64,000 bases of DNA from Haliangium sp050303215 (GTDB lineage Bacteria > Myxococcota_A > Polyangia > Haliangiales > Haliangiaceae), in assembly GCF_050303215.1 (NCBI RefSeq), contig NZ_JBNLBH010000136.1, positions 102,575 to 166,574 of the forward strand. Reading direction: 5' to 3'. The first letter of the stretch is position 1. Every line of letters begins with the position of its first letter. This document shows positions 15,001 to 29,870 of this stretch, one piece after another. The notes beneath the pieces are model-generated. The model ran no database searches. It saw only the letters and a program-made list of their open reading frames with translations, and was not told where the DNA came from. Both the position numbers and the translations under genes were made by a program.

Positions 15001-18000
15001 GAGAACCCCACGAGCGTGACCTGTTCGACTTCCGCGGCGTCCATGACCCGCCGGAGATCATCAGCACAACCTTCGATCGTCGCCCCCGCCGCGCTGAGCC
15101 CCGGCCCCGATGCGCCGTGCCCCTTCAAATCCCAGGTGATCAAGCGCGCGCGCCCGTCCAACGCCGCCAGGAGATCGCGCCAGTAGAAGCTGGAGGTCGT
15201 GAAACCATTGGTGAATACGACCGCAGGCCCGTGCCCTTGCACCCGGTAGGCAATGCGCGAGCCGTCTGCCGCGGTTGCATACAACGCTGAACCCATGGTG
15301 CGCAGAGTAGGCATGTCATGCTCCCCGAGCAAGCGCAGTGGCACCCTGCGCCGCCAACCCCCGGAGCCGACGCCTATCGGCCGTAGGGCGAACGCCGAGC
15401 CACATAGCCAGCCCACACTGTCGGCCGGCTCGTGCCCCAGCCGGCCGAGAGTAGCAATCACCTCGACCGCAATGCTTCGAGCTGTCGGCTGGCTCAGTGT
15501 AGGAGCCGACCCGGCTGTGGATAGGTTGTAAAGACAACCTGGTGAATGTATCGATGATTACAAAGATCACGATTTCGGCGTCTGAGACATGAACGCCGAT
15601 CAATCACGCCAATACCGGAAAGTGCCGCTTACGCGGCTTTTTTCCGCCGCCCCTTGGTGCTCCGGCGCCGGCTCTTGCTGCGCTTGCTGGAGCTGCTGCT
15701 GCCGCTCTCGGCGGGATAGTACTGGGTGGCTCGCTTTTGTCCTTCGACCCGGATCTTGTTGGCCTGGAGAAGCTTCTTCACGGGGAGATTCAGCTCCGTC
15801 GTGGTGTATCCCAGAGCTTTGGAGATCTGCTCCATGCGCTGGCCCGGCTGTGTGCTGATGTATTCGAGGAAGGAGTCAGCCATGGAGGCGAGCTCTTCGG
15901 GCGTGCGCTTGGCGCCCTTGCCGCGCGCGCGGGGGACGGCAGCCGCGCGACGCGCGCCGCCGGAGCTGGCGCCAGCTTGAGCCAGCGCGGACGACAGCGC
16001 TTCGTGGGCTGCTTGCCGTGCCATTTCGGTGATGTCGGCGACGAATGCGTCGACGCGTGCGTTGATTTCACTTTGAAAGTCGGTCATGGAGTTAGTTTCC
16101 TCTTGTCACGTGCGCAGATGTGCGCCGGGCAGATGTGTACTGGGCAGATGTGCGCTGGTCACGATATCCCGCAGGTATGACGCTCACGCCATCTGGGCCC
16201 CGGCCGGACCCGCCGAGACGGCTCGGCCGATCCGAGCTCGGCCTCGATTGAGCGTGAGCCGAACCACTGTGTTTTCCCCTCCCGGCAGAGCCGGGTACGA
16301 AGATTGCTGATGCCATCGATCACAAGCGCCAACTGGGCTTCAGATAACGGTACCTTGATTGCTTATCACAAGTTTCAGAAGAATCACACCTCTTAGCGAT
16401 CTGATGTGCACAATTTTGAGTCCGAAAGCAAGGGGAGCATACTTGCTGTCCAATGGAGAGACCGAGCGCAGGTCGCCGAATCTCGGCCCCGGCAGCCGCT
16501 GCCGGGCGCGTGGAGCCGGCAGATGCGGCGCCAGGCAAGCGAATGCGACCCAGTCGATGACCACATGGCGAGATCCCCTTGCCCCAGGACAGCGCCGGCT
16601 CGACGGGCTCACATGGCGATGAGGAGTCGCGACACCGGGCCACGGCTCTCTATACTCCGGGCGCCGGTACCACCGCTGGCCTCGATGCGCTGGGCTCGCC
16701 CTCTGATCAGTGGTGTTGTGCACCGGTGACACAGCTCGACGAGGAGTTTCTCGACCGTGAAGCATGCACAATATCGCGACTACACAGCTCGCTTGCTGGA
16801 GCGAGTCCAGTCCGAGCCGGCAATCCTCGGGCTGGTGGCGGTTGGGTCCATGGCGGAGCGCAGCCACATGCCCGACGAATGGAGTGATCACGACTTCTGG
16901 CTGGTGGTGGAGGAGACCGAGGCCGAGCGCTACCGGAACGAATATGACTGGCTCCCGACCCCTGAGGAGATCGTGCTCGCATTTCGCGAAACCCCTGAAG
17001 GTGTCAAGGTGCTGTACGCCGACGGTCATCTTCTGGAGTACGCGGTCTTCACCCTCGAGGGCATCAAGGTGGCCAAGGTCAATGACTACCGTGTGCTGCT
17101 CGATCGGGCCGGAATCAGCGTCCGAATGGACGCCCTCCGCTCCGACACCCGCACATGGGTCGCCTCGACCGACGGCGACGACGGCTATCTGATCGGCCAG
17201 TTCCTCACCAATCTGGTCGTCGGTGTGGGGCGGTATCGCCGCGGCGAGAAGCTCAGCGCCCATCACTTCGTGAAGATCAGCGCCCTCGACCACTTCGTGC
17301 GCTTGGTCGGCCGCACACTCACCGCCGAGCACCCCGAGCTCCGGGATGACCTGGATCCCCGCCGCCGTTTCGAGTCCTGTTATCCCGAACTCGGACAAGC
17401 CCTCGAGGACATCTTGGTGGTACCAATTCCAGAGGCCGCTCGCACCTTGCTGGCGCTCGCTGATGAGCTCTGGCGAGAACGACTGCCCGAGTTCCCGACC
17501 CAGGCCTTCGCCACCGTGGCCGAACAGCTCGGGTGAGTCCCCCCGGTGAGCGCGCGCCGCGTGAAACCCCCGATCCCGGGTTGTGGCACCGCTTCGAGTT
17601 GGCGACCATATTCGGGCGACATGTCTCGACGCCTCCTGATGCCATTCGTGCTCACTGCGCTGCTCGCGCCGCGGGTGGTCGAGGTCCCCCGCGGCCCGAC
17701 CGCGCCGACGCGGCTGTACCACGATGACGAGAGCGAGCTGCTGGCCCACGCCCGGATGGGCGCGCACGCCCGCAGCCAGCGCGCCCGCGCCGCGTCGGTG
17801 GAGGGCTGCGCCGGGGCGGGCGAGGAGCCCGAGCCGCCCGAAACCGTGGACGAACTGCGCGAGCGAATCGCCGATATCCTCGCCCGCTACGATGTGCCCG
17901 GCCTCGGGCTCGCCCTGGTCGACCGCGCCGGAACGATGTGGGCCGGAGGCGTGGGCGTGGCCGACCGGGCACGAGGGGTCGAGGTCGACGCTGACACCGT

Positions 18001-21000
18001 GTTTCGGGTCGGCTCGGTCAGCAAGACCTTCATCGCGCTGGCCATCATGACCTTGGTCGAGGACGGTCGCCTCACCCTCGATACCCCCATTCATCGTCTG
18101 GCTCCCGAGATCGTCGTCACCAACCCGTGGCGGGACACTCACCCGATCACGGTCGCCCACCTGCTCGAGCACAGCGCCGGCTTCGACGACATTCGCTTCA
18201 ACGAACTGTTCGTCGCCCCCGGTGCCGACGATGCGCCCCTCGCCGAGGTGTTGTCGCTAAACCCACGCTCGCGTGCAAGCCGGTGGTCTCCGGGAAGTCG
18301 CTTCTCGTATTCCAACCCCGGCTACACCGTGGCCGGGTATTTGATCGAAAAGGTCACCGGGGAGACGTTCGAGGGCTACGTTCAGCGCCGCGTGCTGGCG
18401 CCGCTGGGGATGACCACCGCCAGCTTCACCCGCACTCCGAGCATCGACGCCCGGCTGGCACAGGGGTACGGCAGCCGACGCGCAGGACCGCTGCCATACC
18501 GCCGTATCCACCACCGCCCGGCGGGGGAACTGATGGCGTCGCCGGCTGAGTTGGCGGCGCTGGTACGGCTGCTTCTCGGCCGGGGTACACTGCCCGGCCG
18601 CGGCAAGAGCGCGCCGCGGCGAGTGGTGAGCCCGATCTCGATCGCACGCATGGAGCGCAGCGAGACCCGGGTCGGGCCACTGCTCGACACCGCCTATGGC
18701 CTCGCGATCGCGGGCGACCGCTCGCTGCCGGTGCTCACCCGCGGTCACGACGGGGGACTGCCCGGCTTCGTGTCCGAGTATCGCTACGCGCCCTCGCTCG
18801 GGGTCGGTTATGTGCTGCTCTTCAACAGCTCTGCGCCCACGGTAGGACCCGCGTACGCCCAAATCCGGCGGCTGGTGTTCGAGTTCCTCACTCGTGGCCG
18901 CCACCTCCCCGAGCCTCCCACCGTCGAGCTGCCGCGGGACGCGCTGACGGCTCACGCCGGCTACTACGAGCTCACCAGCCCTCGCAATGAGGTCGCCGGC
19001 TTCCTCGAACGGGTCATGTTGGGTGCGGACGTCGTCGTCCTGCGCGAACGCGGGCTGCACATGACGCTCGGCAACGGGCTGGAGTTGGACCTGATCCCGA
19101 CCGCGCCGGGACGCTTCCGCTTCCCCGGCTACAGTGGCCCGTCCATTGCGTTCGACATCGACGCCGATGGTCGCCGGATCATGCGCTTAGGAGACCTCGC
19201 ATACGAGGAGGGGAACCGCTGGCATGGCCTGCTCCGCCACTATGCCCTGAGCTGGGGGTATTCCCTGCTCGAGATCGGGGCGTTCTGGAACTTCATCTGG
19301 CTCCCGGCCTGGCTGTTCTTGGTGGTGCGTACCCGGCGCCGCATGGCGCTCCCGCCTGGGGCTCCACCGGCCCTGGCCGCCATGTGCTTCGTCGCCATGC
19401 TCCGGATCTTCATCATCGGGCTGGAGGCCGGCGCGCTGGGGCAGGTGAACGCACTCTCCGTCGGCTTCTTCGGCCTTGGGCTGGCGTTTCCACTGCTCTC
19501 GGGGGTGGCCCTGGTCTACACCATCCGCTCGCTCCGGCCTCCCCATCGCGAGCGCATGGAGGCTTCCGAGGCCGAGGCCGAGCTGTCGGGCATGGTCATC
19601 TCACTCTATCAGCGCGGCTGGCGGGCCAGAATCTACGATATCGCGACCTCCGCGGCCTGTGTCGGCATGTCGCTCTATCTTACCTACCACGGCATCATCG
19701 GGCTGCGTACGTGGACATGGTAGCTGGACGGCGATCGAGCGATTGACAGCTCCCGTGGAGCGTAGAATGCTGACGGGATGCAGGCGTTGTTTCGCTCCGG
19801 GGTTTTGTTCTCCCTCTTGGCAGCAGCCGGCTGCCAGACGATCCTCGGAATCGGGGATGTCCAGCTCGGCCCCGACGGCGGTGGCGGCGGCGGTGATATC
19901 GACGCCCGCCCACCGGCGCCCGACGCTGAACCGGCGCTACCGGACGCCAGTCAGCCGAGCTTCACCTTCGCGATCCTGACCCCCACGGTCACCGTCCCGC
20001 TCGACGGCACCAACGTCATCGACGTCGAGATCGTGCGCAGGGGAGGCTTCGACGGAGAGGTCACCGTCATGCCCGCGAGCCCGCCGACGGGTCTGGTGGC
20101 CCAGACGATCAGGATCCCGGCCGGCGAGACCCGCGCCGAACTGCCGGTGGGAGCAGTCGCTCCGCTTGTCCTCGGCGACACGATCAGTTTTGGGCTGGTC
20201 GCGAACGGCACGGGGGTGGCCGAGCAAAGCGCCATGGTCAACGACGCCCAGGTCACCGGCCGGCCGGGGACCCTCGACCTCGGCTTCGGCGAGCTGGCCA
20301 CCGGCTACGCCGCCATCAGCTTCGGCAACGACGACGGGGGCGCGTTCTACGACCTCGAGATCACCGGCGACAACAAGATCCTCGCCCTGGGCTGGACCGT
20401 CGGGGGGCTGGGCGCGTTGCGGATCGCGCTCACGCGCCTGCTGCCCAACGGGGCCATCGATCCCAATTTCGGCGGCGGAAACCTGGTCAGGACCGACTTC
20501 GAGTCGGGCTCGAGCGGTGAGGGCGCCCAGGCCTACGCTGTCGGACGTCAAGTCGACGGCCGCATCATTTCTATTGGGTGGCACCGGGCCCCAAACTTCC
20601 CGCCCGATGTGGGCCTGATCCGTTTTGGCGTCAACGGCGCCGTCGGTGACCTAGAGTTTGGCAACCACAAGCCGGGCAAGAGCCGTATCGACCTGGGTGG
20701 AGACGAAGAGATTTACGCCGGGGATGTGCTGGCCAACAGCCAGATCCTGGCCGCCGGTGTCCGCGACGGGCGCCTGGTGGTCACCCGCGCCACTACCACG
20801 GGTGAACTCGACACCAGCTTCGCCAGTCCTTTCGGCTATCAGACCTTGGCCGTGGGCACGGCCTCTCGCGCCAACGCGCTGGTCGTGGATCGTCAGGATC
20901 GTATCGTGGTGGCCGGCTTCGTCGACGTCAATGGCCAGCGCGATATGGTGGTGGTTCGCTATCTGGCCGACGGGACCCCGGACGCGAGTTTCGGCAACGG

Positions 21001-24000
21001 CGGCGTGGTGGTCGCCGGTGACGCAACCACCAGCGAGACCGCGGCCGCGGTGGCGATTCGACCCGACGGACGCATCCTCGTGGCCGGCCAGTCCAACGTC
21101 AACGGAGACGTGGACGTCCAGCTCCGCCAGTTCCTGCCCGACGGCGCTCCCGATCCGGACTTCGGCACCGACGGCGTGAGCACCCCGCGGCTGTCGACCC
21201 GTGCCGAGGAGACCGCCGACATGGCGCTGCTCCCGGACGGCCGGGCGTTGATCGTCGGCAACCTGGCCGCCGGCGGCGGCAACACCGCCGAGCCGGTTGT
21301 GCTGCGCTACCGCCGCGACGGGACGCTGGATCCCTACTTCGACGATGACGGCGTGCTGTCGCTCTATATCGGCGAGCAGGGGGTGTTGCAGGCGGTGGAG
21401 CTGCACCCAGGGTCGCAGGTCGTGATCAGTGGCGGCAACGAGGGCGGGACGCCGGGGCCAGGCACTTTCGGCATCGTGGTCCGGATGTGGATGTAGACAC
21501 GCGCTGCAGCGCCGCGATGCCGGCCGCCTCACCTGGGGTACGTACGGGCGCCCTGACCGAGAATCTCGGCACAGCTCCGTCGACGTGCAGATGCCGTGAC
21601 CGAGATGATCCTCGTTATGCTCCCGGACGGCGCCCCTGATGCACGGCCCGGCGCGTGCGGGTCTGACAATAGCGATTGATCTCAGTCATCGTGAGCTGGT
21701 TGCCCGACATCGAGACCGCTTTTCGTTGACAGCGATCATGTCGTATCGGGGCTCTGGGCGACAAGCCAACACAATCGCCAAATCGCCTCTGACGCCCGCC
21801 ATCCGGGAACTTCTTCATTTACAGATGGCACCTTGCGAGAGAAAAATCGCACACGCAGACAAGCATATTCGGAGACGCGAGCTACGGTTGTTGCGTGATA
21901 TCCAAGGACGTCATCAGCTACCAGACAGCCCGTGGCGCTCTGCACTTGGTGCTGGGCGCCCTCCTCCTCGCTCCGCTCGCCTGCAAGCCAGTGGAAGACG
22001 CCACCGAGCCCGGCGGCTCGGTCCCTCCGCCGTCTGACCAACGACCCCCACAGCCTCCCTCGCCCCCGGTCGAGCCGGGGCCGCCGGTCGAACCCGGCGA
22101 CGGCGGCGCCGTCACTGTCACCGTCCACCCCGTCGATCCGAGCGTCATCGGCGACACCACCGTGGTCAGCTTCGGGGTCCCTTTCCCCCGCGGCGTGCTC
22201 GCGAGCGTCGATGAGCTTACCGTCGCCGACGCCGACGGCCTGGAGCTGCCCGCCAACGTCGAAGCGCTGCTCACCTGGCGCACGCTCGGCGGCGAGCGCG
22301 ACAGCGATGGCTCGGTGCGCGCGGCCCTGGTGCAGGTGCCGATCCGCTTCGACAGCGAGGCGCCGGCGACGATCCAGCTCGTCTATGGCAGCGAGCCCAC
22401 CCGCTTTCTGGACGCCGCGCCCGATCCGGTCGCCGACTGGGTAGACGTGCGAATGCCCGACTACCCCGCGACTCTGCGCGAGCCCAGAGTCTACGCCACC
22501 CTGCCGCCCGAGTGGCTGAGCATGTGCGCGCTGCGCACCGTGACCACGCCGATGCACCAAGACCCGGCCTGGAGCTGGTTCGACGACTTCGCCGAGGGCG
22601 CCGCCTATACCGCCACCAACGATCTGTTCGACGGCACGTCCGATTACATCGACCTCGACGCCAGCGAGCCCTGGCTGTTCGATCGCGCCATGAACTTGTT
22701 CGGGGTCTACGTCCGCACCGGCAAGCTGCACTGGCTTCGTCAGGCCCACCTGGCGACCCGCTTCTACCTGAGCCACATCAATGAGGACGGCTATCTCGAC
22801 TACCGCGACGGAGACCTCAAGTACGTCTATTCGCAGCCGTTTTTGGCCGACCTGATGGTCACCGGCGACACCTCGCTGATCGAGCCCATCGAGCGGGTGG
22901 CCGGGGCTCACCGCACCTGGGACCCGGTCTATACGGAAGGGCGCGGCTTCTTCACCGAGCGCCACCAGACCTACTCGCTGCTCGGGGCGCTGGTGGCCTG
23001 GGAGGCCACCGGCTCGGACGCCCACGGCGAGCGCGCCATTGCGGTAGCCAAGGCCTCGTTCGAGAACGCAGCCAACCCGCCGGCCGGCTGGCCCCAGGAC
23101 GGGTGCATGCTGCACACCTTCGGCGCCCACGAGGGCGACGACAACGACGCGCCCATCTGCTCGCCGTGGATGAACGCGCTGTTTACCGACGCGATGTGGC
23201 GCTACTACCGCCACTCGCTCGATCTGGACGCGCTGCGCTTCCTCGACGACGTCGGCACCTTCATCGCGACCCATGGCGTGTACAACGGCAGCGACGAGGG
23301 GCTCGACTACACCGTCCCGTGGTACCTGGTGTCGAGCGAGTATCAGTACAGCGACGCCGGTCCCTGGGCCGACCTCGAGCACACCTGCGACGTGGCCAAC
23401 GTAGTCACGCGCGCTGCCTGGGCGCGGGCCCAACTCGGCGGCGACCCCGCGCCTCTCATCGCCACCGCGCTCGATCTGCTGCGGAGTTGCCGCTACAACT
23501 TGGATTACTGGCACCGCCCCGACAGCGTGGCCGACGGCCGTGCCGAATGGCGCATCACCCCGGCGCGCAAGTTCAACTGGTGGTTTGGCACCACCTCGGA
23601 CATGGCCTGGATCCTCGGCGAGCTCGGGGCCTCGCCCGACGACCAGTGAGCCCGGGCGCGGCCGCGACCGAGGCCGCAGACGCCACCCAGCTCATCGCTC
23701 TTCGTCACTGGGTGGCAGCCGCACCACCTCGACCGGGTCCTGCCGGCGCAGCAGCCGGAACAGCTCGACCGTGGACGCAGGCACCCGCAGGCGCCGCTTG
23801 CCGCTCATGGTGCGGGCGTTGACGCTGCGGGCGCGGCGGTGACCGCCCTCGGGGTCGGATGCCCACTCCCAGTACCAGCGGCCGTGCATGGGTGGCTCAG
23901 GCAGCGTAAAGCGCACACTGCGCGGGCCGCCGTTGAACAGGATCAGGAAAGTGTCGTCGGTGATCGGGCGGCAGCGCCAGTCGACCTCGTGCAGGCCTTC

Positions 24001-25036
24001 ACCGGCGAGCAGCATGCCGAGCGCGTGCAGCTCGCCGTGATGCCAGTCCCCGTCTTTCATCTCTCGCCCGTCGGGGTGCCACCACGACACGTCCTTGATG
24101 GCGCCATCCTTCGCGCTGCCGCGCAAGAAGTGGCGGCGGCGGAAGCTGGGGTGTTGGCGGCGAAAGGCCACCAGGAGGCGGACGAAGTTCATGAACGAGC
24201 GCTTGCGCTCGTCCATGCGCCAATCGTACCAGCTCACCGGGCTATCTTGGCAGTAGGCGTTGTTGTTGCCTCCCTGAGTCCGCGACAGCTCGTCGCCGCC
24301 CAGGATCATGGGCACGCCTTGGGACAGCAGCAGGGTGGCCATCAGGCTGCGCTTGAGCGACTCGCGTCGGGCCAAAACGTCGGGGTCGTCGGTGGGCCCT
24401 TCGACGCCGCAGTTGGTGCTGAGGTTGTGGTCGTGGCCGTCACGGTTGCCCTCCAAGTTGGCCTCATTGTGCTTGTGCTCGTAGCTCACCATATCTTCGA
24501 TGGAGAAGCCGTCGTGCGCGGTGACGAAGTTGATCGAGGCGTAGGGGCGCCGGCCCGAGCGCGCGTACAGGTCGCTCGAGCCGCTCACCCGGGTGGCAAA
24601 CTCGCCCACCTGGCCGCGATCGCCACGCCAGAAGCTGCGCACGGCGTCGCGGTAGCGGCCGTTCCACTCCGCCCAGTGCCAGGGAAAGTTACCGACCTGG
24701 TACCCGCCCGGCCCCACGTCCCAGGGCTCGGCGATCAGCTTCGCCTGTGACAGCACCGGATCCTGCTGGATGACCTTGAAGAACGCCGACAGCATGTCGA
24801 CGTCGTACAGTTCGCGGGCCAGGGCTGCGGCCAGGTCGAAGCGGAACCCGTCCACGTGCATCTCTTCGACCCAATACCGCAGGGAGTCGGTGATGAGCTG
24901 CAGCACGTAGGGGTTGGAGGGATCGAGCGTGTTCCCGGTCCCGGTGTAGTCCATGTAGTAGCGGCGATCCTGCGGCGACAGCTTGTAGTAGGACGCGTTG
25001 TCGATGCCACGGAACGACAACGTCGGCCCCATCTGG

Positions 25037-25074
<38 letters not shown>

Positions 25075-25370
25075 GACCTCGAGCCCGGCCGCATGCAGGG
25101 TGCGCACCATCATCTTGAATTCGCGCACGACGCTCTCGGGCAAGCTGCCGCGGCAAGCGTAGTCGGGATCGGGCGCGAAGTAGGCCAGGGTGTTGTAGCC
25201 CCAGTAGTTGGACAGCCCCTTGTCGACCAGGTGCCGGTCGTGGGTGCAGCGCTGCACGGGCATGAGCTGGATGGTGGTCACCCCCAGCGAGATCAGGTGA
25301 TCGACGATGGGGTCGGAAGCCAAGCCAAGGTAGGTTCCGCGCAGCTCCTCGGGCACGTCCGGGTGCTGCA

Positions 25371-25401
<31 letters not shown>

Positions 25402-28400
25402 GAGCGTCTTCTCCCACGGCACGTCGGGGTGGTGATCGTCACCCCATGGGAAGCCGGTCTCGATAACGGCCGCCAGCGGCGCGTAGGGGGCGCTGTCCTC
25501 GTCGTTCCTCGACAGATCGGCGGCGGGATCGCCGATGCGGTGGCCGAACAGGCTGTCGTGCCAGCGCAGGGTCCGACCCAAGGCCTTGGCGTAGGGATCG
25601 AGCAGAACTTTGTTGGCGTTGAAGCGATGTCCCTCGTGGGGCGCGTAGCGGCCGTGGACTCGATAACCGTAGAGCTGACCGGGGCGGAGTTGGGGGATAT
25701 AGCCGTGCCATACCGGGCCGGTGTGCTCGGGCAGGAAGATGCTCTGGCTCGGCCCGTGATCGTCAACGTGGTCGAAGAGCAGCAGCTCGACGGCTTCGGC
25801 GTGCTCGCTGTAGATCGAAAAATTGACGCCGAGGCCGTCCCACTCCGCGCCCAGAGGGTAAGGGTTGCCAGGCCAGATCTTCATGGGTTCTTCATACGCC
25901 GTCCTGTTGATCCCTGCCAAGCGCAGAGCCGGGTGAATCTCCCTACGCGCGGGTGTGACGAGTAAATCGCCACCGCCCGCTGGGCTCGACGACCTCGAAA
26001 CCGGGCGATGACAGCGGCAGGCACGCGTCGATGTCGGCCGGCCCGGGGAAGGGCCGGCTGCGCGCACCCACGGGCATTGTCTCGTTTCGGAACACCGACA
26101 GCAAGAGCTCATCGATCACCGGCACCGGCCGAGTTCGAGGCTCGTACAGCGGTGCGGTGGTCGTCGGCCCAGCCTCGATGACGATGGTGCGGTGCCCTTC
26201 GACGCGGCGCAGGTGATCGATCGCGTGACCGATGTCGGGCGCCGGTACGCCCACGAAGTGAGCGTGAGCGTCCGTACACACACGCGCGAGCCGGGCTGCC
26301 GCAGCGGCGGAGGTGAACACCAGCGGACGGGCCTGGGCGCGCAGGGCCGGGTGCGTCAGCGGTAGCTCCTGGCCAGCGCTCAAGACCAGCAGCACCGGCG
26401 GCGCGTGCTTGCCCAGCCGGCGTCGCCACGCGCTCAGCCCCGGCGCCGACGGCCCGCGCAGATCGTGCACGAGATCGGGCTCGGACCGCAGCACCCTGCC
26501 GGTGGTGATGATGGCGTCGGCGCGAGCGCGAGCCAAGCACAGGGCGAACAGATCGTGGGCGCTCGCGGGTGCAGCGAGGTCGATATCGACCGAGCGGTAG
26601 CGCCCAGGCCCTTCTGCCCACACCGCGGCCACGTGGACGACGCCGTGGGCAGCCGCGAGCGCGTCACCGTCGAGGCCGTACATCCGAGCAATCGCAGCGT
26701 CCACGTCCTCGGCGCTGTGGCAAGGCTCCATAGCGCTCTGACTATGCGCCCTCGATGGCGCATACGGATACGCGCCACGGGCAGTGGTGCTCGTGGATAC
26801 CGGCCATCAAGGCGACAGTATAGCAGGCGCGCGGCCTTGGCCCGACCACGTCGAACGGTCAGTCCACCGCGGTCGCCCCGCTGCGGCACCCCCGTGCGCG
26901 GTATGTTCCCGGCGCTCGCAATGAGCGCTGGCCACGAGCACAGGACCTGGACATGGACGGATTCACCCAAGGGGCGCTCGGCGCCGCCGCGGCGCAAGTG
27001 GTGTATGGCAAGCGCCTGGGCCGGTGGGCATTGCCCATCGGTTGGGCTGCCGGCATGTTGGCAGACGCGGATCTGTTCGTGACCAACAGCGCCGATCCGC
27101 TGTGGGGCTGGACCTTTCACCGCTCGATGACCCACGCCCTGGCCTTTGTGCCCATCGGGGCATTGATCGCGTGTGTGCCGTTCTTGCTGGCGCCAACCCT
27201 GCGCAGCCGCTGGAAGGAGCTATACGGGGCCTGCTTCCTGGCCTACCTCACCCACGCGCCCCTCGACGCGACCACCACCTATGGAACGGTGCTGCTGTGG
27301 CCCTTTGACGACGTGCGGGTGTCCTGGGACATCATGTCGATCATCGACCCGGTGTTCACGCTGCTGCTCCTGGGTGGTGTCATCTGGAGCGCCCTGCGCC
27401 GCAGCACCGCGCCGGCGCGCATCGGGGTGGCCCTGGCCGGCGCGTATATGGCCCTGTGCGCGCTCCAGCACGCACGCGCGGAGGCGGTCCAGAAGCGGCT
27501 GGTGGTGGCGCGCGGACACCAGGTCGAAGCCGCGCGGGTGATGCCAACCCTGGCCAACGCAGTGCTCTACCGCAGCCTGTACCGCGATGACAGCGGGCGC
27601 TTGTTCGCCGACGCCGTTCGGGTCCCGCTCACCGGGCCGGCCACCTTCCGGGCCGGTGACAGCGCCCCGGTGTTCGACCCGGCCCGGGAGCGGCTGCTCG
27701 AACGCGCGGCCGCGCCTGAGCGCTTGCGGCGCGATCTGGACCGTTTCGCCTGGTTCAGCGATCGCATGTGGGCACGGACGCCGGGGCAGCCCGCGCTCGT
27801 CGGCGACATGCGCATCACCGCAGATCCTGCCCGCTTGGCGCCGCTGTGGGGGATCATCGTGGCGCCGGCGGATCCCAACACCCCGGTTCAGCGCGGCGAC
27901 GGCGCCGGTCGCGACGCCATCGCGATCGGTGAGCTGTGGAGGGAGATCATCGGCGACGATCCGCGCCACCAGCCCGCACCGTAGCAGGCCGCTCGTGGCC
28001 TGCTGCCGGACCGCTGCGGTTCAGAGCGGCTGGGGGGCCTGCATACGGCGCAGACCAGCGCCGATCGCGGCTTGGACCACAACGATGAAGAACGCCAGCG
28101 AGGTCGCTAAGAGGATCGGAGCCAGGGCCTCGATGAAACCACAGACCATGGTGTCTACGCCGAACATGCCTTCGGTGTAGCGGAGCATGACGACCCGTAG
28201 ACCCGAAGCGCTACCGGTGATACCGACCAAGAAGGTGGCGGCGGCCAGGTACAGCGGAGTGGCAGTGTTGCGGGCCAGCGACCGGGCCGAGTGGTCGCGG
28301 GTTACGAACCAGGCCGTGGCGCGACGCGCCTGCAACAGCAACCCGCTGCCGCCGACGAGCAAAATGACCCACATGGCGTAGCCGCCGTCGCGGATGAAAT

Positions 28401-29836
28401 CGATCATGGGAACCTCCTTGGTGATGAAATAGATGCCTGCGATGAGAGATAATCCGGCGGCCAGCCACTCGGCTGGCTCTCGCGCCGGTTCGGGCAGTCG
28501 AAGCAACGCCCGGCGCAAGGCCGGGGTGTGGATATCGGACAGAGAGGCGATATTGGCCGCGTCCAGACCCAGATCGCGCAGGGCCGCGGCGCGGGCCTGC
28601 TCGGGGCTGACCCCCTCGTCGCACAAGGCCGTGTACTGGGCCCACAGGTCGGCCTCGATCTCGCGCACGACCTCGGCTCGTCGGGGGTAGGGGATGTCGA
28701 GGGCTTGCTCGACCTGCTTCAAGACATCGTCGAACATCAGGCGCTCCTCCCGAGCAGTTTGGCCATGGCTTCGGCTTGGGCGTCGTAGTCCTCGCGCTCC
28801 TCGACCAGCGCCGCGTGGCCCTTGTCAGTGAGCGCGTAGACCTTCTTCTTGCGGGTCCCGCTCGCGTCCTGCCACCGCGCCGAAACCAGCTTGTCCTTCT
28901 CGAGCCGGTGCAGGATGGGGTAGAGGGCCCCATACGACAGGGTCACGTGGCCGCCGGTCGTGTGGTCGAGATAGCGTGCGATCTCGTACCCGTGCTTGGG
29001 CCCGTCGTCGAGGGCCAGGAGCACCATGAAGCGCCCACGTGTCTTGCCGCTGTCAGCCATTCTTGCCTCGTGTCTCGATATATCGACAGTCGACACACGG
29101 GCCGGTTGCAGCCGGCGCTGCCCCTCGCAGCGATTTTTCGAAAAATCGTCGCCCCGGACGAGGGACGCAGGAGCGAACCTTGGCCTAGATCCCCTCGACC
29201 CGCTGCCGATACAGGCGCATGAGGTCGGCCGCGGTCTCCTCGATGGCCTTGTTGGTCACGTCGATGACCGGCCACTTGGGATGAGCCCGAAAGATCTCAC
29301 GCGAGTAGGCCAGTTCCTTCTCGATGTGGTCGCGGGCCCCGTAGCTGGCGTCGTCGGGCATGCCCAGGTGCTTGAGCCGCTGCTGGCGGATACGGCGCAG
29401 CGCGTCGCCTTGGATGACCAGGCCGTAGACCCGGCTGTCATCCACCTGCTCGAGCTCGGGCGGCGGCTGCACGCCCAGGACCAGGGGCACGTTGGCCACG
29501 CGCAGCCCGCGCTGGGCCAGGTAGGTGGACAGCGGGGTCTTGGACGTACGCGACACCCCGACCAGGACCAGGTCGGCCTTGGGCAGGTTGCGGGGCTCGG
29601 CCCCGTCATCGTTCTTGACCGCAAACTCGACCGCCTCCATGCGCCGGAAGTAGTTGGCGTCGAGGGAGTGGCGAATCCCGGGTACGCCGGCCGGCTCCGT
29701 GTCCAAGAAGCCCGCCAGCTTGCCGATGAGGGCCCCCATCAGGTCCACGGCCTCGACTCGGTAGCGATCGATCAGGCGGATCAAGACCTCGCGGGCCTCG
29801 GCGTTGACCACCGTGTACACCACCAGCGCATGGAGC

Positions 29837-29870
<34 letters not shown>
